Shown here piece after piece: positions 38,503 through 48,442 of a DNA stretch of 64,000 nt. The stretch covers positions 224,003 through 288,002 of the forward strand of contig NZ_KE383828.1 in the NCBI RefSeq assembly GCF_000422425.1. Direction: 5' to 3'. Within the stretch, counting starts at the first letter, position 1; each line of letters opens with the position of its first letter. The notes below the pieces were generated by a model, which saw only the letters and a program-made list of their open reading frames with translations, was not told where the DNA came from and searched no databases. The position numbers were made by a program, and so were the translations under genes. The DNA comes from Oceanospirillum beijerinckii DSM 7166 (lineage in GTDB: Bacteria; Pseudomonadota; Gammaproteobacteria; Pseudomonadales; Halomonadaceae).

Positions 38503-38903
38503 ATTCTAACGACCCATAACCGACTTCAAAGTGCCTCTTCATACCTAACAATGCCTTTTCATGCCTGACCTGCTTAAAGGCTTTTTATGTTTAAGACCTG
38601 TGCATACTTGATACCAGTTTCACATATTGACCTTCTACCGGCTGTATAACCTTTCAAAATTAATCAACACAACCTCATCAGGCCAGTCAGAGACTAGAAG
38701 AATCCTCTTTGAACACAAAGCCTGACAGCTGAGCCAGTAAGCACACAGAATTATGCCTCTAACACCCTGTATTCAAAGTCTTTTTATGAGTCTAATACAA
38801 CATGTTTTTTAACAGAGAAAATTCACACTTAATCATGGCTGAAAGCACTGCACAATGCTACGCTTAGGCTCTTTGCAAGATGGCCAACAGAAGAGTTTGA
38901 TAA
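38503..38903. other. Divergent intergenic region of hypF and hisC
   Basis: 401 bp holding the promoters of two divergent genes. I see no convincing operator or repeat. Confidence 0.55.
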
Positions 38904-39971
38904 ATGAGCAAGTTTTGGAGTGAAGCGATAAAAACCCTGCAACCCTATGTACCGGGCGAACAACCGAAACAGGGTAATATTGTTAAGCTAAACACCAACG
39001 AGAACCCTTACCCACCTTCCCCTAAAGTGGTTGAGGTATTAAGCCATTTCCCAATGGAACGTTTGCGTCTGTACTCTGACCCGGATTGTTCGCAGCTGAA
39101 ACAAACTCTGGCCAATCATTTCCATCTGACGACCGATCATGTGTTTGTCGGTAACGGTTCTGACGAGGTACTGGCCCACATCTTTATGGCCTTTTTCCGT
39201 CAGCCAGAGCCTCTGCTGCTGCCGACCATGACCTATAGCTTTTACGATGTGTACTGTAACCTGTATGACATCGAGACCAAGCATATCCCTCTGACGGAAA
39301 GCTTTGAGATCGATCTGCAACAGTACCGTCAACCGAATGGCGGTATCATCTTTGCCAATCCAAATGCACCTACGGGTATTGCACTGCCTCTAGTCGAGAT
39401 TGAAGCACTGCTGCAGGATAATACTGACACTGTGGTTGTGGTTGATGAAGCTTACGTAGACTTTGGCGCTGAAAGTGCAGTGACACTGGTCGATAAATAC
39501 CCGAACCTACTGGTGGTTCAGACCCTGTCTAAATCCCGCAGTCTGGCGGGGATGCGCGTGGGTTATGCGATTGGTAGTAAAGAGCTGATTGATGGCCTTG
39601 AGCGGGTAAAGAACTCTTTTAACTCCTACCCGCTGGATATGTTGGCAATCGCTTCAGCCAGCGCCGCAATCGAAGATGTCAATTACTTCGAGCAGACCGT
39701 AGAAAAGATCATTACTGATCGTGACTGGACTACAGAACAACTGAGCCAGCTGGGCTTTAACGTGCTGCCATCCAGCACTAATTTTGTTTTTGCCAGCCAT
39801 TCAAGTCTTAGCGGTGCAGAACTGATGCAACACTTGCGCACCCAGAATATCCTGGTACGTCATTTTACCAAGCCGGGTATCGAAAACTTCCTGCGCATTA
39901 CTATCGGGACCCGCGAAGAGATGCAGGCAATGGTTGCTGCTCTGAAAACCCATCCAGATCTGGTCAACTAA
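38904..39971 (+). CDS. hisC: Histidinol-phosphate aminotransferase
   Basis: This 355-aa fold-type I PLP aminotransferase shows NTNENPYPPSP, VGNGSDEVL, ANPNAPTGI, VVVDEAYVDFG and the PLP lysine in QTLSKSRSLAGMRVGY. Length and motifs match HisC. It converts imidazole acetol phosphate to histidinol phosphate. It is a single gene away from other his genes and is followed by a bidirectional terminator. Confidence 0.9.
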   Translation: MSKFWSEAIKTLQPYVPGEQPKQGNIVKLNTNENPYPPSPKVVEVLSHFPMERLRLYSDPDCSQLKQTLANHFHLTTDHVFVGNGSDEVLAHIFMAFFRQPEPLLLPTMTYSFYDVYCNLYDIETKHIPLTESFEIDLQQYRQPNGGIIFANPNAPTGIALPLVEIEALLQDNTDTVVVVDEAYVDFGAESAVTLVDKYPNLLVVQTLSKSRSLAGMRVGYAIGSKELIDGLERVKNSFNSYPLDMLAIASASAAIEDVNYFEQTVEKIITDRDWTTEQLSQLGFNVLPSSTNFVFASHSSLSGAELMQHLRTQNILVRHFTKPGIENFLRITIGTREEMQAMVAALKTHPDLVN

Positions 39972-40075
39972 TATTGGGCAAGCTTGTCTTTAGTTAAGTC
40001 TCTCTCAATGCCATTTTTAAATGGCGCTTTTAAATAACAACGAGAGAGACTTTCAGACCATAAAAATCAAGACAT

Positions 40076-40114
40076 AAAAAAATGGCTCTATCAACGTGAT
40101 AGAGCCATTTTTTT
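40076..40114. terminator. Bidirectional terminator between hisC and the putAbiC-like gene
   Basis: AAAAAAATGGCTCTATCA / TGATAGAGCCATTTTTTT form a perfect 18-bp stem with an ACG loop, with a T-run in both directions, placed between convergent genes. Confidence 0.95.
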
Positions 40115-40226
40115 GCTTAGACTTTTTACAACCTTGATCAACACCTTAACCAGCACGCTGATCAATATGCAGTGGAGCGAACACCGCTAAACAGAGATCA
40201 CTCCACATACCTTACAGGCAGCGGTA

Positions 40227-41459
40227 TTAAGCCGCTTCAGCTTCACCCGCATCATCAGCTTGGTCAGCTTCGCTAACCTCTGCTTCAACACCCAGGAAAG
40301 CTTTGTACTCATCCAACTTAACGGACTGACCGAAGCTATCATCACCGTAAGTGGCAACAAACTCAGCCATTGTTGCTTTCAGATCACCTACTTTCGCACG
40401 ACCACCATGCAGAGGCATCAGATCCAGATTCTCAAAGAATGCAGCTTCGGATACCAGAGTTTCGTAATCAGAGCTGTTAGCGACAGAAGTGTTCAAGCTG
40501 GAGCTGTTCAGGAACAACAGAGTCATCACGTCATTATCGATTACAGCGCGAACGATATCCGTGTACTCTTTCTTCGCTACACCGTTAGCTTCTGATTTGT
40601 GGTTATCAACAAACTTCAGCATCTGAAACAGCAGCGCATTAAAGCGGTTTAATTGAGCACTGGCCTCAGAAGCAACGAATACTTCTTCACAAAGCACATC
40701 CGCAGAAGTACTCTTGATTTTGCCAGAGCGAATGGAAGTCACAACCGCTTTAGCTTCTGCAACGATCTTGTCTTGCTCATTGCTTACTTTATCCAGCAGG
40801 TTGAAGAAGGTGTTATCAAACTGCTGAACTTTTTGCTGCTGCTCTTGCTTCTGCAGAGATTTTGCAGTTTCTTCCTGAGCATTTGCCGCATTGACCATCT
40901 CCTGACGAGTCATACGCAGTTCTTTCAACTGGATCAGAATCGTCGCGATCAGAGCAATAAAGGTTACAAAAGTCAGGATCGGGCTCAGCATACCGCCGAA
41001 GAAGTCACCAAACGTCCCCAAGTGCTCGATAACCGAGTTGTCAGTATCCTTAACAATCGGCGCAACTACCTGCATCAGAACATTAAAGACAAACAGGAAT
41101 GGAATAAAGAATACTGTAGCGCTTACGGCCATCAGAATTGTTTTAGACAGACCTTCATCTTTTGCTTCCGGCAGCTCACTTTTAATGGTTGGCTCGTAGA
41201 AAGGCTTAGCTTTCGCAGACACCCAACGAGCAGAAGAGAAGGCTACCAGAGCACTGATACACAGGAAGAACAGCTCAGACCAAGTGCTGGCCCCATCGTC
41301 TCCAGCCACCAGGCTGTACAAGAAAAAGGCTACAAACCAGATAAAGGCAGATGCAATCCTTTTCTTTTTCTTATCCATCTCCAGTTTCGATGAAATTCTG
41401 TCGAATGTGAAATACACAATGAACAGATACACCGAGATCAGAACAAATTCATTGATCAC
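40227..41459 (-). CDS. putAbiC-type membrane protein (putative phage abortive infection)
   Basis: This 410-aa protein has two or three N-terminal membrane helices, another at about 110-140, and FGDFFGGMLSPILTFVTFIA followed by a coiled coil rich in Gln and Glu (LKELRMTRQEMVNAANAQEE). The NTFFNLLDKV region comes next. This order is characteristic of the family annotated as putative phage abortive infection protein (putAbiC). The tail is acidic and Ala-rich. The GTG at 41459 has AAGGAG nine bases upstream; the TTG at 41477 overlaps that site and is rejected. The role in defence is only by family name; no partner gene is adjacent. Confidence 0.65.
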   Translation of the reverse strand: MINEFVLISVYLFIVYFTFDRISSKLEMDKKKKRIASAFIWFVAFFLYSLVAGDDGASTWSELFFLCISALVAFSSARWVSAKAKPFYEPTIKSELPEAKDEGLSKTILMAVSATVFFIPFLFVFNVLMQVVAPIVKDTDNSVIEHLGTFGDFFGGMLSPILTFVTFIALIATILIQLKELRMTRQEMVNAANAQEETAKSLQKQEQQQKVQQFDNTFFNLLDKVSNEQDKIVAEAKAVVTSIRSGKIKSTSADVLCEEVFVASEASAQLNRFNALLFQMLKFVDNHKSEANGVAKKEYTDIVRAVIDNDVMTLLFLNSSSLNTSVANSSDYETLVSEAAFFENLDLMPLHGGRAKVGDLKATMAEFVATYGDDSFGQSVKLDEYKAFLGVEAEVSEADQADDAGEAEAA

Positions 41460-41498
41460 TATTTTTATCTCCTTCAATTACAAACAAAATCTAATCAC

Positions 41499-41573
41499 CT
41501 AAACAAAAGTTTCTCTACAAAATAGCCAGTCGCCTCTCTACCGACCAGCATAAGCTGAAAGACTTTTGTTTAG
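41499..41573. repeat. Inverted-repeat element, copy B
   Basis: CTAAACAAAAGT (41499-41510) and ACTTTTGTTTAG (41562-41573) are a perfect 12-bp inverted repeat with outward similarity, upstream of the putAbiC-like gene. The remaining gap to 42261 shows no coding signal and no other clear feature. Confidence 0.6.
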
Positions 41574-42261
41574 TTAATACGTCTGCTAAACAGCCTTCAC
41601 CAACATTCCAGAATAGTTCAGAAAGTGGTCAATGGCGTCAATTTTAACCTTTCATCACAGCCATAACCGCTACTTGACAATACAAAGCAGACTAAAGTTC
41701 CCTATCACAGGTCATCACTCGCCTCTTTTGGGTAAAACGTAACTCATTTGAACCCAATTTAATAACGCAAACGTCAATTTAGCCCAACAATGGCTCAACC
41801 TAACAGCACTAATCTCTAAGAGAAATCTCTATCTTTAAAATCAGTCGATTATAGCATCTTGTGCCTGCCAGAATACAACTTACTGCGACATGTTCAATTA
41901 TCCTTTTTGACCAATTTGATCAATTGATTTCTCAGTGACGGGCTGACTCGGCACACAGCCATTTTCAAGAAAGATCCCCGGCAGCCTTGACGAACACCAT
42001 GGGTAAGCGCTCTCATAATAAAGGCCATGACACAACCCTGGAAGATCCGCTGCAGATTTTAGGCCGATAAGGCACAATACAACACTCTGTATACACGCGG
42101 TCATGATATTAGAGCATGGCCCAGAACTTACCCCAGGATAAATTCTGGACCATTAAGCTCCAGCTCTGATCTAACCTCAGGCCAAAAGCCCAGGCAGTAC
42201 AAGAAGTACTGGAAGCATCTACTCCGATGTTTAAAACATGGTCTCAAAAATTACTCTGAAA

Positions 42262-44199
42262 TCAACACGGATCATTCTTTAAATCCTGCTCTATTTCGTC
42301 GATGTAGTTTTTCGGTGGTGGAACCCAGCCATGTTGACTACGAGTATGATAATCCGCCCTATCCTTTTTCATCGCGTCTGACATCGCCTCCTCTAACTTG
42401 ATAAACAGTTGAGTGTACTGATAGCTGAACTTCACATCTTCATCAATCTTCTGCCAGACATCATACAACTCGGCCTCATGCACTTGCTCACGCTCTAACA
42501 TGGCCGTTTTCATTTGTTCAACCCGAAATGGATGTAACCCCATAGCTTTTAGTGCCTCCCCACCCATCTCCATCGCTGAGTGATAGGTTTCACTGACAAT
42601 CCAGTCCGCTCCGGCACGCTTGAGTTCATAGCCATGGCCACGGTCAAAAGCACGGGCCAGAATATGCACATGGGGATACGTATGCTTGACATAGTGAACC
42701 AGGTCGGTGGCCCTCTGTTTATCATCAATCGCGACCACTATCAGGCTGGAGTGCTCAATACCGGCAGTATGCAGTAGATCAGGTTGTGTAGAATCACCAA
42801 AAAAGCTTTTGATATTAACCCTGCGTACATTATCTACCTGAGACATATCATGATCCAGCACCACGGTTTTAAAACCGTTCGCTGTAAGCATACGATTCAC
42901 AATCTGACCAAAACGCCCAATACCAGCGATAATGGCAGAACCCTGCTCATCAATCTCATCCGGTACTTGCTGTTTATTCGTCTTCTGGCTTAACTTAGGC
43001 ACGATCACCTTATCGAAAAAGATAAATAAACCAGGTGTCAGGAACATAGAGATCGCTACCACCATGGATAGAATCTGAGCCAGCTCAGTTGGCAGCACAT
43101 GGTGTTGCTGGCTGTACCCCAGCAGCACAAAACCAAACTCACCAGCCTGGGCCAAACTAAGGGTTAATAACCAACGATTGGACCCTTTAACCCGAAAGAT
43201 CAATGCCAGAATATAGAGCACAACCGCTTTAATCAGCATCACTGCCAACGTTAGCGCCAAAATCACACCGGCATACTGTGCCAAAAGATCAAAACGAATA
43301 CCGGCACCTACAGTAATAAAAAACAGACCTAATAGCAGGCCTTTAAACGGCTCTATATTGGATTCCAACTCATGTCGGAACTCACTATTGGCCAACACCA
43401 CTCCAGCCAGAAAAGCCCCCAGCGCAGGTGATAAACCCACAAGGCTCATCAACGCAGCAATACCAATTACCAGCATCAGCGCTGTAGCGGTAAAGACCTC
43501 CCTTAAGCCGGACTCCACCACATAGCGAAATAGCGGATGAGCCAGATAATGACCACCGGCAATAACGCCCACAACAGCAGCAACGACAACAGCCGCATGA
43601 GCCCAACCGGGTAGATTAGCCACTAGAGACAGCTCTTCATGATGACCACTCGCTGTAGAACCTGATGCAGACAGATCGATAAGCTCCGGTAAAGCCAACA
43701 ATGGAATCAGCGCTAACATAGGGATAACAGCGATATCCTGAAACAGCAGCACCGAAAAAGCGCTACGACCACCTTCGGTTTTTGCCAGCTTTTTCTCCTG
43801 GAAGGTCTGCAATACTATGGCCGTGGACGACAGAGCAAAAATCAACCCCACAGCCAACCCCACGGACCAGACCTGCCCTAGCTGCATGGCGATAAAGGTG
43901 ATCAAACCGGTCGTAATGGCCACCTGAGCACCACCCAACCCCAGCAAACGCGCTTTCATCTCCCATAGCATACGGGGCTCTAACTCCATACCTACCAGAA
44001 ACAGCATCATCACCACGCCAAATTCAGCAAAGTGCTGAATCGCAGCTGTTTCCTGCCCAACCAGACCGATAATTGGACCTATGATCACACCTGCGATCAG
44101 ATAACCCAGTACCGAGCCCAGCCCCATTCGCTTCGCCAGAGGAACGGCAATTACCGCTGCACACAGGTAGATAAATGCCTGTAAGAAATATCCAGTCAT
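42262..44199 (-). CDS. kefC: Glutathione-regulated potassium/proton antiporter, KefB/KefC type
   Basis: This 645-aa CPA2 antiporter has about twelve membrane helices (with VGMELEP, FQDIAVIP and LAQAGEFGFVLLG) followed by a cytosolic RCK_N/TrkA-N domain (AIIAGIGRFGQIVNRML, VVLDHD). The tail is long and charged. It releases K+ with proton entry in response to glutathione adducts, protecting against electrophiles. Its ATG overlaps the stop of the upstream kefG-like gene by 4 nt, as expected for an antiporter with its ancillary flavoprotein. Confidence 0.9.
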   Translation of the reverse strand: MTGYFLQAFIYLCAAVIAVPLAKRMGLGSVLGYLIAGVIIGPIIGLVGQETAAIQHFAEFGVVMMLFLVGMELEPRMLWEMKARLLGLGGAQVAITTGLITFIAMQLGQVWSVGLAVGLIFALSSTAIVLQTFQEKKLAKTEGGRSAFSVLLFQDIAVIPMLALIPLLALPELIDLSASGSTASGHHEELSLVANLPGWAHAAVVVAAVVGVIAGGHYLAHPLFRYVVESGLREVFTATALMLVIGIAALMSLVGLSPALGAFLAGVVLANSEFRHELESNIEPFKGLLLGLFFITVGAGIRFDLLAQYAGVILALTLAVMLIKAVVLYILALIFRVKGSNRWLLTLSLAQAGEFGFVLLGYSQQHHVLPTELAQILSMVVAISMFLTPGLFIFFDKVIVPKLSQKTNKQQVPDEIDEQGSAIIAGIGRFGQIVNRMLTANGFKTVVLDHDMSQVDNVRRVNIKSFFGDSTQPDLLHTAGIEHSSLIVVAIDDKQRATDLVHYVKHTYPHVHILARAFDRGHGYELKRAGADWIVSETYHSAMEMGGEALKAMGLHPFRVEQMKTAMLEREQVHEAELYDVWQKIDEDVKFSYQYTQLFIKLEEAMSDAMKKDRADYHTRSQHGWVPPPKNYIDEIEQDLKNDPC

Positions 44200-44855
44200 A
44201 GCCTACCCTCCCGTGTACTGAGGTCATGAGATAAATAGGGCGTTTCAGCGGAAATAGAGCCCTGTTCACACAGATACTGATTCAATGTGACATAATCTGT
44301 CGCATCCTGATAAACAATGTTCTGTTCTTTAATCAGGGTTAACAGACGCACAAAACTTTCGATATGCACATCCAGTCTCTGCTCCTCCACCGCAGTGCGG
44401 GCGCCAAACAGAGTATAAGGCGGCAAATAGTGCATCCGGGTAAGATTAGCGACCTGTTCTAACGGCCGTAACAGCTCCCGGATAGTGAAGCGGTTATAAC
44501 TACCAGGGCTGTAACTATCCTCCACACCACCGGCCGTAATTGCACAGAAAAACAGTTTGTTCTGCAGCGCCTTGCCCTCAGGTCCGTAGGCAAAATCATA
44601 TTCCAGCACCAGGTCCTGCCACTCTTTCAGCAGTGACGGCGTGGAATACCAGTACAGCGGGTACATAAAGATTACCACGTCATGATCAACCAGCCGCCGT
44701 TGCTCACGGCAAATATCAATATTGAAAGTAGGGTACTCACCATACAGACCAACACAGGTTACCCCTTCCACAGCCTGACAAGCGTTAAATAAAGGCTGAT
44801 TCACCTCGGAACGGTGAGGGGAAGGGTGGGCATAAAGTATTAGAATTTTATTCAT
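44196..44855 (-). CDS. kefG: Kef ancillary NAD(P)H oxidoreductase, KefG/KefF type
   Basis: This 219-aa Flavodoxin_2 family quinone-reductase-like protein includes KILILYAHPSPHRSEVN, VIFMYPLYWYSTPSLLKEWQD and FFCAITAGG. Such proteins bind FMN and activate KefB/KefC. The ATG at 44855 puts the flavodoxin strand at the N-terminus with GGA five bases upstream; an upstream frame extension to 44906 is rejected. Translationally coupled to the antiporter gene (ATGA overlap). Confidence 0.88.
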   Translation of the reverse strand: MNKILILYAHPSPHRSEVNQPLFNACQAVEGVTCVGLYGEYPTFNIDICREQRRLVDHDVVIFMYPLYWYSTPSLLKEWQDLVLEYDFAYGPEGKALQNKLFFCAITAGGVEDSYSPGSYNRFTIRELLRPLEQVANLTRMHYLPPYTLFGARTAVEEQRLDVHIESFVRLLTLIKEQNIVYQDATDYVTLNQYLCEQGSISAETPYLSHDLSTREGRL

Positions 44856-45377
44856 AAAAATCCATTTCGACTCGGTTACAACCGTTTGCTCAGATCCAGG
44901 TAGCAAAGCACAGACTCATCTTTAGCTACTGATTATTAATTTTTAGGATAACTACCCTTAAGTATGTGCTTTCTATAAGAAAATTCAATTGTAGAGACTA
45001 TCTTGAAAACTACCGCACTACGGAATCACAAATATGAAGAAGCCCACAAATTAGCAAGTCCCCCACTATTCATCTTCCTACCTGTTTGCAGAACCTATGA
45101 ACTCACGGTTATCCTGATCGATTTACCCATAGCGTTTTTCTTAGCCGAAGTTTCCAGAATATTTCCCTCAGCAGCGGCTTATTTAACATCATTTTTCCCC
45201 TATACTTGATAAAGTAAGGCTGAAACCTAATACTCTTTAAACTTAAGTAAGTGATTCCAAGTGAAACAAGCGCTTTCTCAGTGACAACATCAGAAATCCT
45301 TTTATTTCTCTTTAGTGCACGCGTTTTACGCAGTTTTCCAAATAGATCGATCAGTAATCAGAATAGGATCCCGCCCT
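44856..45377. other. Intergenic region without a convincing gene
   Basis: 522 bp between divergent genes. A 68-codon frame at 45003-45209 has no ribosome site and no recognisable composition. AGGTAGCAAAGC (44898) and TTGAAAACTACCGCA (45003) recur in the same order at 53722 and 53754. Confidence 0.5.
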
Positions 45378-46187
45378 ATGTCAGACTCCGCCCCCCAACG
45401 TGTTCAAATAATCGACGGCGCATTTAATTTTCGTGATCTGGGTGGTTATCGCAACCTGCAGGGTCAACAAGTATGCTGGGGCAGAGTATTCAGATCTGGA
45501 CACCTCAGTGGCATCACTCCTGAAGGGCAGCTGGCAATCAATCAACTAGGGCTGTCCCATATCCATGATTTTCGTATCGGCCATGAGCAAAAAGCCTATC
45601 CTACTCTTTTGGAGAATGTCGTACGCTACGAACACTATCAAATGGATTTTGCCAGCCTGGAACAAGTGATTGATCTCGCCCGTAAGGAACAGCTCAGCGC
45701 ACAAGATGCCTACAAGCTAATGCAGCAGGGCTATATCGATGCCGTTCAGAACCTTGCCTGTACTCTGGGGGACTTTCTTAAACAACTGTCCCGCGCCAGC
45801 AAAGAGGCTGTTATAGGCTTTCACTGCATGGCAGGAAAAGACCGAACCGGCATCGCCGCAGCCAGCTTTTTAATGGCATTGGATATACCTGAAGAAACCA
45901 TCATTGAAGACTACCTGCTTACCCAACAGCACCTGGATCATGATCATATTCTGGATTTTGTTTATGAGCTGGTCCGCAGCAACGTACTGGAAACATTGGG
46001 TCATGTACCATCATGTGTAGAGCGCAGCGCCCTACGCCCTTATTGTGTTGCTGATGAAGGTTATATCGAAAGTTTCTTCTCAACAATGAAACTGGAGTTC
46101 GGTAGCAGAGAGAAGTATCTTTCAGAAGGTTTAGGCCTCCGTCCAGATGACCTCTGTCAACTAAGACAAAATTTCCTTATTGCTTAG
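45378..46187 (+). CDS. Tyrosine/dual-specificity protein phosphatase (Y_phosphatase3-like)
   Basis: This 269-aa protein starts VQIIDGAFNFRDLGGYRNLQ and has WGRVFRSGHLS and the CX5R signature FHCMAGKDRTGIAA, typical of bacterial MptpB-like/Y_phosphatase3 enzymes that act on phosphotyrosine, phosphoserine or phosphoinositides. The ATG at 45378 is used; an upstream GTG (45315) would add an atypical 21-residue piece. It stands alone at the left border of the accessory island. Confidence 0.85.
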   Translation: MSDSAPQRVQIIDGAFNFRDLGGYRNLQGQQVCWGRVFRSGHLSGITPEGQLAINQLGLSHIHDFRIGHEQKAYPTLLENVVRYEHYQMDFASLEQVIDLARKEQLSAQDAYKLMQQGYIDAVQNLACTLGDFLKQLSRASKEAVIGFHCMAGKDRTGIAAASFLMALDIPEETIIEDYLLTQQHLDHDHILDFVYELVRSNVLETLGHVPSCVERSALRPYCVADEGYIESFFSTMKLEFGSREKYLSEGLGLRPDDLCQLRQNFLIA

Positions 46188-46264
46188 CATGTTGCACGCA
46201 CTCTTTGCGCCATCATAGTGATCTTTTTATCACCTTCGCTGAAATCTAATCCCAGCGTTTTCCA

Positions 46265-46390
46265 TTACTCAGCCTGAGCTTTCAAAACATCCGGCAGTAG
46301 CTTGTCGAACCAAGAGCCATCAAACAGATCTTCAATTTCACCCACCAAATAGCTCTCTGCCACTTTCTTTTCTGACATCAAGTGAAACAT
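46265..46390 (-). pseudogene. Short C-terminal gene fragment (41 codons)
   Basis: A minus-strand frame (VAESYLVGEIEDLFDGSWFD, then KLLPDVLKAQAE) ends in TAA and has protein-like composition, but no full gene surrounds it. It is probably the 3' remnant of a lost gene, in the 46188-46710 gap. The parent family is not recognised. Confidence 0.35.
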
Positions 46391-46710
46391 GCCATGCCGC
46401 TATGTCAGGTCCTGCTTAAAACCTTATTACACTGTATATTGGTGTAATAAATCAATATTACAGCGCTACCACCTGCCACAAGATAGAAACACTTCGGATT
46501 TTTTGTTTCTACCTGTAGCCGATATGCAGCCTCCGTCTAAATCATATAAATATCAACAAGTTAAGAAATCTTCTGTAATACGTCGTCAGAAAGTAACCAA
46601 GACGTAATCTCTTATCAAGATCAGTAATCATGAGCAATACATATATTGGCCAAGCATGTTTATTATTGAAGACGCTTAAAAACACAGCAAACAACCAGGA
46701 CATATTTCTC

Positions 46711-47217
46711 ATGACAAAACGTCACGCTAAAGCCCGCATCATTAACAAAACCGGTCACGATATTATTACGGCATCTATCGTTCACAAATATAGTAACAAT
46801 TACAAGAACATGAAAACCTTGGGTAAGATCCCAAATGGTGCGACCAGCAGTGAATACCTAGAGGTTGAGTACAACACAGGGGTTGGCACCCTAGGTAAGG
46901 ATTGGTGGCTGGTAACCTGGCAGTATGATGACGAAAAAGTCTATTACACCGATCCAAATAATTTCCGTGGCATTTTTGACTTCATGGAAAAAATAGCCTC
47001 TTCAGCGGCTTCGTCAGAAATGTCTCCAGTTCTGGCCGATGCTATGTTCAACAGTGAAGGTACCTCTGGTTTTAAGCAGCATACCTTACGTTCAAAAGAT
47101 CAGAATAAGTTCGTTGACTTTATTCTGATGCCAAACGGTAAGGTAGAGATCAAGTCAGTTTCGGGCACTCCCTCTAAAACCGTTTACTCATCGAAAAAAG
47201 CGAAAGCCACCGCTTAA
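46711..47217 (+). CDS. PUD1/2-like (aegerolysin-related) beta-sandwich protein
   Basis: This 168-aa protein has the run ARIINKTGHDI, VHKYSNNYKN, YNTGVGTLGKDWWLVTW and YTDPNNFRGIFD. It resembles, from memory, the PUD1_2 domain (up-regulated in daf-2), which has an aegerolysin-like fold. No signal peptide is apparent with the ATG at 46711; an upstream ATG (46630) would add 27 residues with a weak hydrophobic stretch. The next gene, 73 bp downstream in the same direction, is a secreted sphingomyelinase D-like enzyme. Aegerolysins bind sphingolipids such as ceramide phosphoethanolamine, so a lipid-directed pair is possible. The family call is moderate and the function is unproven. Confidence 0.55.
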   Translation: MTKRHAKARIINKTGHDIITASIVHKYSNNYKNMKTLGKIPNGATSSEYLEVEYNTGVGTLGKDWWLVTWQYDDEKVYYTDPNNFRGIFDFMEKIASSAASSEMSPVLADAMFNSEGTSGFKQHTLRSKDQNKFVDFILMPNGKVEIKSVSGTPSKTVYSSKKAKATA

Positions 47218-47290
47218 TCGAAGTCTTTACACAGTAAACGAGGCACCAGAAATGGTGCCCATCTATCCCTGTCGTTATAGAGAGATATCA

Positions 47291-48151
47291 ATGAAACAAC
47301 GTTTCCCCTTCTCACCCTCACTATTTGTTCTATCACTGCTGTTCTCATTACCAGCCTTCTCCAACCCACCTGTCTACGCCATTGGTCATATGACCAACGT
47401 TCCAGATGCACTGAGTTATTACACCCAACGCAACGTCAATGCCATCGAGGTGGATATCAACTTTGAAAATGGACAACAGGCTTACCTTCACCATGGCACG
47501 CCATGTGATTGCTCGACCAAGCTCCACTCCGGGCAAAAGAGTGTGTGCTCTGTTGCCAATGCCTGCAATGGAAAGACTCTTGCTGAACGGCAATTCGGCG
47601 CTATTGCGAAGCTAGATCAGCACGCTTTATCTATGGTTTATCTTGATAGCAAAGTCAGTAAACTCTTCCCTACTGATCAAGAGAAATACGGTAAGCAGGT
47701 GATTGAGCTAATCGAAAGCAGCCTGTTCAATCAAGGGTACAAGGGAATTGTAATCGTATCGACCGGCACCACAGATGCAGAGTTCTATCTTCAGGCTGCA
47801 GTAGACAGAGCCAAACAATCGCCGAATCAGTCTCAGATCTACTTCACCTATGACATGATCGACAGCTATTCTCAGGCCAAAAAAGCACTGAATCGCTTGA
47901 ATACAAAGAACCTTGTGTACTCAACCGGGCTGACCTCTATCGCCAGGATAGATAAACACTACCTGGCCAATATCGCAGCAGCCAAGAAGGACGGCTTCTA
48001 TCCAATTATCTGGACCGTAGATAAAGAGCAAAAGATTAACGATTACTTCAAGGCAGGTGCCCTGGGCGTCATGACCAATCAACCCGGTAGCCTGATGAAT
48101 GTCGTTCAGCAAAGAGGCCTCACTCTTGCCCAACCGAACTTCAGACCCTAA
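47291..48151 (+). CDS. Secreted sphingomyelinase D / phospholipase D-like enzyme
   Basis: This 286-aa protein has a signal peptide (SLFVLSLLFSLPAFS) followed by a GDPD-like TIM barrel carrying the venom/Corynebacterium SMase D signature set. It has the catalytic His33 in AIGHMTN, Glu53 and Asp55 in NAIEVDINF, the HHG His67/68 in YLHHGTPCDC, the Asp in VYLDSKVSK, IIWTVDKEQKI and GVMTNQPGS. Such enzymes cleave or transphosphatidylate sphingomyelin and lysophospholipids. The ATG at 47291 gives the signal peptide directly. It is paired with the PUD-like gene upstream. The C-terminal ATXXDNPW tail of venom enzymes is not seen. Substrate and role (toxin or lipid scavenging) are inferred. Confidence 0.85.
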   Translation: MKQRFPFSPSLFVLSLLFSLPAFSNPPVYAIGHMTNVPDALSYYTQRNVNAIEVDINFENGQQAYLHHGTPCDCSTKLHSGQKSVCSVANACNGKTLAERQFGAIAKLDQHALSMVYLDSKVSKLFPTDQEKYGKQVIELIESSLFNQGYKGIVIVSTGTTDAEFYLQAAVDRAKQSPNQSQIYFTYDMIDSYSQAKKALNRLNTKNLVYSTGLTSIARIDKHYLANIAAAKKDGFYPIIWTVDKEQKINDYFKAGALGVMTNQPGSLMNVVQQRGLTLAQPNFRP

Positions 48152-48442
48152 CCAAACCATGCTCCCTTCAACATGAAGTGGAGCTACTACCCACACTATA
48201 GATTTACTCCGTGTCACTCTGGCCCCATCATGCTTTCTGCAACACCTGTGTTAAAAACTTCAAGCCATGAGGCAAGCACTAAAGAACAGCGAAAGCCTCA
48301 AATGGACAGACGCCGATAAAACACTATCTGCACAAGATAGCCGAACAGCGCTGGAAAGCATCCGTGGTGACAACGCCCCCATCGAAATCAATACAGTAAC
48401 TCATCTCCAAAGCCTCGCACCAGCGAGGCTGGGTACAGCCCG

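Noticed and set aside
40653-41393. 246-codon open frame on the plus strand
   Set aside because: It lies wholly opposite the putAbiC-like gene, has no ribosome site and reads as basic/aromatic shadow sequence.
41898-42104. 68-codon minus-strand frame upstream of kefC's 3' end
   Set aside because: Cys/Pro-rich composition, no ribosome site, no relation to neighbours.
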